A stretch of 11,810 bases of DNA from Chloroflexota bacterium. Lineage in GTDB: Bacteria > Chloroflexota > Limnocylindria > Limnocylindrales > CSP1-4. The position numbers and the translations under genes are program-made. The notes beneath the pieces are model-generated. The model had not been told where the DNA came from. It made no database searches and saw nothing but the letters and a program-made list of their open reading frames with translations. Below are positions 1 to 5,572 of this stretch, in pieces (position 1 is the first letter of the stretch; each line of letters opens with the position of its first letter). The stretch lies in the NCBI GenBank assembly GCA_017860675.1, contig JAGDMV010000041.1, forward strand, positions 1 to 11,810, given 5' to 3'.

Positions 1-126
1 CGAGACGAGCCGCTGCCCGCCCGGGCGACCCAGGCCATGCTCGCCCGTCTCTCCCATCGAGAGGCTCGGACGGCGACCCGCGCGCCGGGTGGTGGAGCGA
101 CCGACGCGGGACGCGGGTGCGGACAT
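1..126 (-). CDS. possible start of a gene running off the left edge
   Basis: An ATG at 126 opens a frame of 42 codons that reaches the window edge without a stop. The residues are rich in Arg, Ser and Gly (start MSAPASRVGRS) and match no family I know. A -10-like TACGCT ends 6 nt before the ATG, resembling the arrangement before the TPR gene. There are rival starts: an in-frame ATG at 57, and an ATG at 38 in another frame that has a purine-rich stretch (GGGAGAG) upstream. In DNA this GC-rich a 42-codon open frame is expected by chance, so this is only a candidate. It is listed because it is the only minus-strand signal in the left 218 bases. Confidence 0.2.
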   Translation of the reverse strand, partial: MSAPASRVGRSTTRRAGRRPSLSMGETGEHGLGRPGGQRLVS

Positions 127-132
127 CCTCGG

Positions 133-151
133 AGCGTACCCGACCGTCGGG
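133..151 (-). promoter_or_regulatory. weak -10-like hexamer next to a dyad
   Basis: On the minus strand the dyad CCCGACGGTCGGG (139-151, six-base arms around one base) is followed directly by TACGCT (133-138) and then, after 6 nt, by the ATG at 126. A symmetric site touching a -10 element would suit a repressor operator. Short GC dyads are common by chance here, so support is weak. The rest of 1-218 holds a 10-bp palindrome at 160-169 and no clear terminator with a T-run. Confidence 0.18.
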
Positions 152-218
152 CCCCGCGCCGTGCGCACGCCGCCGCCCCTCCCTGGTGCCGGCTCAGGGC
201 GCGGCGAGCCCGGCGGCG

Positions 219-1241
219 TCAGCCGAAGCGCTCGATGTCGCCGAGCGGTACGACCAGGAGCCGGCCGTCGTCCGTCTCGACCAGCCCGGCCTCGACCTGG
301 ATCCCGGGCGTGAACCGCCTGGGGCCGGCCGGTCCGAGCCAGCGGCCCTCGGCTCCGACGTCGGGACCTCCCCGGAGCCGCACCCGGTCCGCCGCCGGAA
401 CGGGCAGCCCTTCGATGGACCTTCCGGCCACGAGGAGCGGCGGCTCGGCAGCCAGGCCCACCTCGCGGCCCGACAGCGCGGCCAGGATCGCGGCGAACGG
501 GCCGGCCAGCGGCCGGCGCAGGTCACCATCGAGCAGCAGGACGCCGAACGGGGCGAGGCGGTGGAGGCCCGCCCGCTGGCGGGCCTCGGATTCGGCCAGG
601 GCCCGTCGCTCGCGCTCCGCCAGCGAGACGACAACGGCCCCGTGGATGCCCATCGCCCGCGCCCTGATGAGCGTCTCCGCGTCCACCCGGCCGGGGAAGG
701 CGACGATCATGCCGGCCAGGTTGACGTCGAGCGCGGGCCGCGTGTCGCCCTCGGCCGGCAGGATGACCAGCCGCCCCCGAACCGGATCCCCGAGCAGCTC
801 ATTCGCGGCGAAGCCGACCCCGTCGACCGCGAGCTCTACCGCCGCCCCCGGGCGGACGCCGATGACCTGGCCCCGCACGGGCGCCTCGAGCCGGTCGGGG
901 TGGCTGCCCGCCACCAGCCGCAGGCGGCCGCGGGCTACCAGCAGGAGCTCGCCGGCAGCCGAGGCCCCGCCCCGGCGATGCTCGCCGGCCGCGACCCACT
1001 CGCCCGGGGAGACAGGCTCGTCGGCCGGGGCGCCGCCGTCCACCAGGTGCGGGTCGCGGATCCGTTCTACGAGCAGCTCGCCCGCGCGCACGGCCGTTCC
1101 CGGGACCACCGCGACGCGGTCGCCGGGCTCGATGGCCAGATCGAGACGAGGACCTGCGATCAGCAGCCGCCGCAGCGGGACCAGTCCGAGACCGTCGGGG
1201 CCGGTCGAGGCTGGCGCGGTCGCCCCGTCGAATCCGCTCAT
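219..1241 (-). CDS. MutL-adjacent barrel/lobed protein of unknown function
   Basis: 340 residues. No catalytic motif is recognisable. Residues 20-60 (with EPGDRVAVVPGTAVRAGELL) read like the short beta-strand/turn pattern of barrel-sandwich (biotinyl/lipoyl-like) domains. A second such stretch lies at 97-165 (with PVRGQVIGVRPGAAVEL). Residues 173-240 look alpha/beta: the strand NLAGMIVAFPG is followed by a helix and then GIHGAVVVSL. The C-terminus (260-340) is beta-rich again. From memory, Chloroflexota genomes carry a similar protein just downstream of a MutL-like gene; I cannot name a function. The ATG at 1241 overlaps the upstream stop as ATGA and has GGAG 8 nt upstream (1250-1253), which favours it over the ATG at 1259. 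Last gene of the four-gene operon; the lipoyl-like reading is inference, and no lipoylation lysine is evident. Confidence 0.75.
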   Translation of the reverse strand: MSGFDGATAPASTGPDGLGLVPLRRLLIAGPRLDLAIEPGDRVAVVPGTAVRAGELLVERIRDPHLVDGGAPADEPVSPGEWVAAGEHRRGGASAAGELLLVARGRLRLVAGSHPDRLEAPVRGQVIGVRPGAAVELAVDGVGFAANELLGDPVRGRLVILPAEGDTRPALDVNLAGMIVAFPGRVDAETLIRARAMGIHGAVVVSLAERERRALAESEARQRAGLHRLAPFGVLLLDGDLRRPLAGPFAAILAALSGREVGLAAEPPLLVAGRSIEGLPVPAADRVRLRGGPDVGAEGRWLGPAGPRRFTPGIQVEAGLVETDDGRLLVVPLGDIERFG

Positions 1242-2881
1242 CCGAACCGCTCCGGCCACAGCGCCGCCTCCCAGCCGGCCAGCAGCTCGCGGCGCTGGTC
1301 GGGCCGATCGGGCAGGCTGTCGGGAAGGTCGCGCAGGTCGACCAGCAAGCCGGCCAGGCCGCCGGCCACGGGCACCACGAAGTGGCGGCCCGGTGCACCG
1401 AGGTCGACCGTGGAGCGGAACTGGAGGTCCGCCAGCGCCTGCTGGCCGGGCGGCAGATCCACCAGCGCGAGGGCACCCGCCTCCAGGTCGATCTCGGCCG
1501 CGGTCCCCTCGGCGTCGATGATGACTCTCCCGGCCGGCTTGCCGGGCCGCGCCCCCCGGGCGTGGACCATCGTCCCGAGCGGGACGAGCAGGTCCTCCAC
1601 CAGCTCGGCGATCAGCGCGTCGCGGGCTGCGTCGTCGCGGATCGTGCCGAGCGGGGCAAGCAGCCGGGCAGCATCGAGGGAGAGCTGGGTCGCCCCCGGG
1701 CGGCGGAGCACATCGGCCAGGACGAGCGCGACGGCCGGCCCCGGGAGCGCCCCGAACGCGCCGGTGGCGACGACGAGGTCCGGGGCCGAACCTGTCGACG
1801 GCTCACCTGCCGCCAGCAGCCGCTCCAGCGCAGCCCGGAGTGCCGCCGCCCGGAGCGGTGCCCCGTCGGCAGCCAGATCGCTCCAGGGCGCGAGGCGCAG
1901 CTCCGCCAGCCGGTCGCGCAGGCGGGCTCGATCGAGGGTCAGCGTGGACCAGGTCTCGACGCGGTCGAACGTCGCCGGGTCGTCGAGGGCGAGCAGCGCG
2001 CCGGCCGGTGCGTCCACGTCGTCCAGGCGGATCCCTCCCTCGGCGAACGGATCAGGGACGGCCGACACCCGGGTCGCCCCGGACACCCCGATGTCGATCA
2101 GCTCGATCCGCTGGCCAAGCACGCGCGCGAGCGACGCGGCCGATCGCGTCAGCGCCCGGCGGCCGTCGTCGGGGGCCGCCCGGAAGTCCACGAGGACCTC
2201 CCGCAGATCGCTGCCGGGAGGCTGGCCGGAGGCCGGGCCCGGGGCGAGCACCACGTCCCACGCGGCCGACCCGGCTATGGCCGTGGCGGCCGGCCCGGTG
2301 GCCGACCTGGCGAACCCCCCGGCCAGGACGACGGGGATGCCCGGCCGGCGAGACGCCACGGCACCGGCCACCGCCAGCAGCTCGTCAATCAGGCTGCGCT
2401 CGTCGGCGTCGGGCGGGTCCGCGCTCCCGAGCAGGATTGCGGCAATGCCCGGCCGCGTCGCGAGACGGACCATGGCGAGCGGCTCCATCCGGGCTGCGCT
2501 GGCCCCGGTCGTCAGCCAGCCAGCCGCGCCGGCGATCGCCTCCAGGCGTTCCCGCGTCGCCTCGGAGGCGGCGATGATGGCCATCCGCGGTGCAGGCCCC
2601 GTACGGGCAACGAGCCGGGAGTGACCCGCCGCCGCCCAGTCCGCCCCGATCCCGGCAGCTACCGCCAGGTCCGGTTCGGCGGATCGGACGCGGGCGACAA
2701 GCTCGGCCACCAGCGCGTCGGGATCGTCGCCGCCCGGGGTTGCTGCCGCTGCCAGCAGCCGCCGCCGGCCACCGACACGCCCGATCAGGGCGGCCGCAGT
2801 CGTCCCGCTCCCGAGGTCGAGCGCGACGAGCAGCGGCGGGCCGGCCACATCGCGGGCGCCGGCGGGCACCTGGGGGGTCAC
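1238..2881 (-). CDS. MutL/GlmL-like ASKHA-fold protein
   Basis: 547 residues. The N-terminus has the phosphate-1 motif of the sugar kinase/Hsp70/actin fold (LVALDLGSGTTAAALIG, 18-34). A second glycine-rich Asp motif, LIDIGVSGATRV, lies at 261-272, and VVATGAFG at 370-377 resembles the adenosine-binding motif. The order and size fit the MutL family (glutamate mutase L), named from its place beside glutamate mutase genes and thought to help B12-dependent mutases. The tail (500-547, with GGLAGLLVDLRDLP) resembles the C-termini of Chloroflexota MutL-like proteins as I recall them. TT-AAA replaces the TTK often seen after the first motif, so ATPase activity is uncertain. No mutase gene is in the window. 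The GTG at 2881 is chosen for its GTGA overlap with the upstream stop; an in-frame GTG at 2869 is possible. An acetate-kinase-like or BadF-type ATPase is a weaker alternative. Confidence 0.72.
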   Translation of the reverse strand: MTPQVPAGARDVAGPPLLVALDLGSGTTAAALIGRVGGRRRLLAAAATPGGDDPDALVAELVARVRSAEPDLAVAAGIGADWAAAGHSRLVARTGPAPRMAIIAASEATRERLEAIAGAAGWLTTGASAARMEPLAMVRLATRPGIAAILLGSADPPDADERSLIDELLAVAGAVASRRPGIPVVLAGGFARSATGPAATAIAGSAAWDVVLAPGPASGQPPGSDLREVLVDFRAAPDDGRRALTRSAASLARVLGQRIELIDIGVSGATRVSAVPDPFAEGGIRLDDVDAPAGALLALDDPATFDRVETWSTLTLDRARLRDRLAELRLAPWSDLAADGAPLRAAALRAALERLLAAGEPSTGSAPDLVVATGAFGALPGPAVALVLADVLRRPGATQLSLDAARLLAPLGTIRDDAARDALIAELVEDLLVPLGTMVHARGARPGKPAGRVIIDAEGTAAEIDLEAGALALVDLPPGQQALADLQFRSTVDLGAPGRHFVVPVAGGLAGLLVDLRDLPDSLPDRPDQRRELLAGWEAALWPERFG

Positions 2882-3168
2882 GAGTCCCAGCTCTGCTCCT
2901 CGGCGAGCTCCTCCAGGCGCTCGATGAGCTGCTCGATCCCGATCTCGTCGGCCAGGATGGCGCTGGCCGAGGCATGATCGCCGCCGAAGAGCGCCCGGAG
3001 CACCGGGTCGAAGAACAGCATCGCGCTGCCCGGCAGCGCCCCGTCGGGCATGCTCGCCTGGAGGAAGAGGACCGCCGGCATGGTCATGCCCCGGAGCCGG
3101 ATCTCGCGCGCCACCTGCTCGACGAGGACGGCGCGCTCGGCCGGCGACGGGCCCTGCACCTGGTTCAT
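2878..3168 (-). CDS. small conserved-looking protein, unknown function
   Basis: 96 residues, unrecognised. An N-terminal helix (9-26) is followed by RGMTMPAVLFLQASMP (26-41), a hydrophobic run AMLFFDPVLRALFGG (49-63) and an acidic, strongly helical tail (70-92, IGIEQLIERLEELAEEQ) that could form a short coiled coil or docking helix. There is no signal peptide and no full transmembrane segment; the hydrophobic run is more likely amphipathic or buried. The ATG overlaps the macro-domain stop as ATGA, and the stop overlaps the GTG of the MutL-like gene as GTGA, so translation is probably coupled on both sides. No separate ribosome binding site is visible. Its position suggests an accessory subunit of the MutL-like protein, which is inference. 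Confidence 0.75.
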   Translation of the reverse strand: MNQVQGPSPAERAVLVEQVAREIRLRGMTMPAVLFLQASMPDGALPGSAMLFFDPVLRALFGGDHASASAILADEIGIEQLIERLEELAEEQSWDS

Positions 3169-3683
3169 GCCCGCACCGTCGCGCCGGGGCCGAGCGCCTC
3201 GCGAAACGCCTCGTAGGCGGTCGTGCCGCGGAGGGCCAGGATCACAGTCGCGATGCGGGGCGAACGGTCCAGCTCGGAGCGGACCGTCGTCACCGTGACC
3301 CTCGCCGCCTCCTCCAGGGCGAACCCGCCGACGCCGGTTCCCAGGGCGGGGATGGCGATCGACTCGATGCCCAGCTCGCGCGCCCGGGCGAAGGAGCTTC
3401 GCAGGGCCCGCTCGATCACCAGGGCGCTCGTGCGCCGGTCGCGGTCGAGCGACACCGCGTGGATGACGTAGCGGGCGGCCAGGCTCCCGGCCTCGGTCAC
3501 CACGGCTTCGCCCAGGTTGGCCGGGCCCTGGCGCACCGCCGCGAACTCGATCTCGTCCCCGCCGGCACGCTTGATCGCACCACCGACACCCGTCGCCATC
3601 CACAGGGTGACGTTGGCCGGGTTGACGATCGCGTCGACTTCGAGGTCGCAGATGTCCCCGTTCCAGAGGGCAATCTCGGCCAT
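3165..3683 (-). CDS. macro-domain protein (ADP-ribose binding or hydrolysing)
   Basis: 172 residues, a stand-alone macro domain of normal size. Visible motifs are NGDI (8-11), VDAIVNPAN (16-24), GVGGAI (32-37) and IPALGTGVGGF (111-121). These form the ADP-ribose pocket: the Asp after NG contacts adenine, the NPAN loop the distal ribose, and the two glycine-rich loops the diphosphate. Known members bind ADP-ribose, remove ADP-ribose from proteins or nucleic acids, or deacetylate O-acetyl-ADP-ribose; which applies here cannot be read from the sequence. The ATG at 3683 has AGGA 8 nt upstream (3692-3695) and begins directly at the domain. The frame is open further upstream, but that extension crosses the putative promoter and has an Arg/Pro-rich non-domain composition. 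First gene of the operon; the next gene overlaps by 4 nt. Confidence 0.92.
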   Translation of the reverse strand: MAEIALWNGDICDLEVDAIVNPANVTLWMATGVGGAIKRAGGDEIEFAAVRQGPANLGEAVVTEAGSLAARYVIHAVSLDRDRRTSALVIERALRSSFARARELGIESIAIPALGTGVGGFALEEAARVTVTTVRSELDRSPRIATVILALRGTTAYEAFREALGPGATVRA

Positions 3684-3735
3684 GCGCTCCGTCCTGCCGC
3701 CGGCCGGCCACCCTCCAGGCCGATCCGGCCGCCGC

Positions 3736-3741
3736 AGTGTA
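3736..3741 (-). promoter_or_regulatory. -10-like TACACT before the macro-domain operon
   Basis: TACACT on the minus strand lies 52 nt before the ATG at 3683, within the gap 3684-3925. It is identical to the hexamers before glmS and cdaA. No good -35 match is visible 16-18 nt upstream. It overlaps the 8-bp palindrome GTGTACAC (3737-3744), which could also be a protein-binding site. The rest of the 242-nt gap holds only a 16-codon minus-strand open frame and GC-rich sequence; I see no clear terminator for nnrD. Confidence 0.4.
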
Positions 3742-3925
3742 CACCGGGCCATTCGGCTGGAGCGAGGCTGCCGGGGGCGTGCCGCCAGGTTCATGGTGCA
3801 CGCTGGCGCCGCAGTCCGCTCCCCGTCGAGATGGTGGGCATGGTCCCGGCCACCGTCGCGGGAGCCGTCTGCCACGTTCGGCCGGGTGGCGCCGCTGCCT
3901 CGGCCGCCTCCGTGGCGCGCGGCGG

Positions 3926-4975
3926 TCAGTCGTGCCCGGCGCCCTCGTGGGCGGGCACGCCGAAGCCGATGCGGCCACCTGATCGGCGGGCGGCCAGGCG
4001 GTGTCGGGCTCGGGCGACCTCGAGCGGCAGGTCGGAGGCAAGCAGGCCGGCGTCGCCGATCCGGGCCCGTACCGCCTCCCCAGCAGCCCCGTGGAGATAG
4101 ACCCCGAGGCGGGCGGCGTCGTAGGGCGCGCACCCCTGGGCCAGCAGCGAGCCGATCGTCCCCGCAAGGACGTCACCGGTGCCCCCGGTCGCCAGCCCGG
4201 GATTCTCGAACGGCGCCACCGCAGCACGGCCGTCGGCCCCGGCGATCACGGTCCGGGCGCCCTTGAGGACCACCACCTGGCCCCACGTCCGGGCGGCGTC
4301 GATGGCCGCTGCGGCCCGGGCAGCGTCGTCGTTGACCAGGTCGCCGTCGGCCCCGGCCGCCACCCCCGAAGCGGCCCGGAGGCGGGTGAACTCGCCCGAG
4401 TGCGGGGTCAGCACTGACGGGCGGACAACACCCTCCCACCAGCCGTCCTCGGCGGCCAGCGAGCGGAGCGCCTCCGCGTCGACGACCGCCGGGCAGGGAG
4501 GCTCCTCGGGGTTCGCCAGGATGCCGCGCACGAGCTCGGCCGTTGCGAGAGCCGGCCGGAGGCCCGGCCCGACGACGAGGGCATCGTGGTCATGGTCGAG
4601 GATCCTGGCCACGGCCAGCTCGGGATCCACCTCCTCGACGTCGTCCTCGGCCAGGGGCATCGTCGTCGCCTCGACAACCTTGGCGGCGAACAGGGGCTGG
4701 AGCGACTCGGGCACGGCCAGGGTGACGAGCCCGGCCCCGGCGCGGCCGGCAGCGGTGCACACGAGCAAGGCCGCCCCGGCGTAGTCGACCGAGCCGGCGA
4801 TCACCAGCAGCTTGCCGAAGGTGCCCTTGTGCCCCCGGGCCGGACGCTCGGGCAGCAGACCGGCGGCCGCCCGTTCATCGATCTGCTCCGGGGTTGTCGC
4901 CGAATCGGGAGCCGGGGGCTGGGCGGCGCTGCGGCGCTTGCGCTCAGGCACCTGCCGTGCCCCCCGCCGCGGCAT
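3926..4975 (-). CDS. nnrD: ADP-dependent NAD(P)H-hydrate dehydratase
   Basis: 349 residues, ribokinase-like fold. The enzyme dehydrates the S-form of damaged NAD(P)H hydrates back to NAD(P)H using ADP (nicotinamide nucleotide repair). Family signatures are GHKGTFGKLLVIAGS (48-62), VVGPGL (134-139), TPHSGEF (190-196), VVLKGA (235-240) and the catalytic/nucleotide loop NPGLATGGTGDVLAGTIGS (258-276). In many bacteria this domain is fused behind the NnrE epimerase; here it stands alone with about 48 extra Arg/Pro-rich residues in front, too short to be an epimerase. The ATG at 4975 has GGAGG 9 nt upstream (4985-4989). It overlaps the end of acpS by 32 nt, implying coupled translation. A GTG at 4951 is an alternative start that would shorten the extension. 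Last gene of the glmS-acpS-nnrD run. Confidence 0.93.
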   Translation of the reverse strand: MPRRGARQVPERKRRSAAQPPAPDSATTPEQIDERAAAGLLPERPARGHKGTFGKLLVIAGSVDYAGAALLVCTAAGRAGAGLVTLAVPESLQPLFAAKVVEATTMPLAEDDVEEVDPELAVARILDHDHDALVVGPGLRPALATAELVRGILANPEEPPCPAVVDAEALRSLAAEDGWWEGVVRPSVLTPHSGEFTRLRAASGVAAGADGDLVNDDAARAAAAIDAARTWGQVVVLKGARTVIAGADGRAAVAPFENPGLATGGTGDVLAGTIGSLLAQGCAPYDAARLGVYLHGAAGEAVRARIGDAGLLASDLPLEVARARHRLAARRSGGRIGFGVPAHEGAGHD

Positions 4976-5564
4976 GAGGCGGCCCCTCCAGTGCCACCGG
5001 ACCTCCCCCCGGTGCCGGCGGAGAGCCCCCGGCCTCCGCCACCTCGCCCTGGGCGGTCGCCAGCTCGGCGCTCATGGCGCGGAGCCGCTCCAGCCGCGCC
5101 CGCAGGCGGGTCTCCTGGTCGTCGAGGCGCTGGTCGATGTCGGCCGGCAGGACGTAGCGCCCGCCCGCCGTCCGGACCCCGAAGGCGATCGCGACCGCAT
5201 ACTCGCGCTCGTGGCTGATCGACACGGCCACCCGTCCCAGGCCGAGCTGGGCAGCCCGGGCCGCCGCCCGACCGTGCAGCCGGACCGCCGGCTGGCCCGT
5301 CGGCAGGCGTTCGACCTCGATCTCGCGCCAGCCGACGCCGCGGACGCCGAGCCCCAGGACCTTGCTGACGGCCTCCTTGGCGGCCCAGCGCCCGGCCAGC
5401 GTCTCGGCCCGGCCCCGGACGTAGCCCGCCTCATCCGTCGTGAGGATGCGCTTGGCGAAGCGCGGCCCGAAGCGATCGAGCGCGGCGCGGATGCGATCCA
5501 CCCGGACGATGTCGAGCCCCAGCTCGACCGTCCCCTCGGGCACCGCCGCCGCCCGCGCGTCCAC
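4944..5564 (-). CDS. acpS: holo-[acyl-carrier-protein] synthase with C-terminal extension
   Basis: 206 residues. AcpS transfers 4'-phosphopantetheine from CoA to a serine of acyl carrier protein, switching on fatty acid synthesis. The core (about 13-132) shows GLDIV (16-20, metal-binding Asp18), RWAAKEAVSK (59-68, metal-binding Glu64) and SISHE (115-119), the standard family motifs. AcpS is normally about 120-130 residues; here about 70 more follow. Residues 139-178 are rich in Leu, Arg, Glu and Gln and look like a coiled coil; a Gly/Pro/Ala-rich end follows. The GTG at 5564 lies 8 nt after the glmS stop with a G-rich stretch between, so the genes are probably co-transcribed; a GTG at 5543 is also possible. 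The same frame stays open far upstream inside glmS, but that part is out-of-frame glmS sequence. Confidence 0.9.
   Translation of the reverse strand: MDARAAAVPEGTVELGLDIVRVDRIRAALDRFGPRFAKRILTTDEAGYVRGRAETLAGRWAAKEAVSKVLGLGVRGVGWREIEVERLPTGQPAVRLHGRAAARAAQLGLGRVAVSISHEREYAVAIAFGVRTAGGRYVLPADIDQRLDDQETRLRARLERLRAMSAELATAQGEVAEAGGSPPAPGGGPVALEGPPHAAAGGTAGA
4985..4989 (-). promoter_or_regulatory. ribosome binding site deciding the nnrD start
   Basis: GGAGG on the minus strand, 9 nt before the ATG at 4975 and inside the acpS coding end. It is one of the best Shine-Dalgarno matches in the window and supports the ATG over the GTG at 4951. Confidence 0.6.
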
Positions 5565-5572
5565 GCCCCGCC

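Noticed and set aside
160..169. Perfect 10-bp palindrome CGTGCGCACG
   Set aside because: It is isolated, not at a sensible distance from a supported start, and alternating GC palindromes are common by chance in this composition.
117..2624. An 835-codon open frame on the plus strand, and similar long plus frames at 37-1521, 1382-2977, 5696-7492 and 9084-11039
   Set aside because: They lie antisense to well-supported minus-strand genes, and their translations are Arg/Pro/Gly/Ala-rich with no domain motifs. Very GC-rich DNA has few stop codons, so such shadows are expected.
3684..4227. Upstream extension of the macro-domain frame to 4133, and of the 96-residue protein frame to 4227
   Set aside because: The extensions cross nnrD and the intergenic gap, have shadow-like composition, and bypass the start at 3683 that has a binding site and the domain's natural N-terminus.
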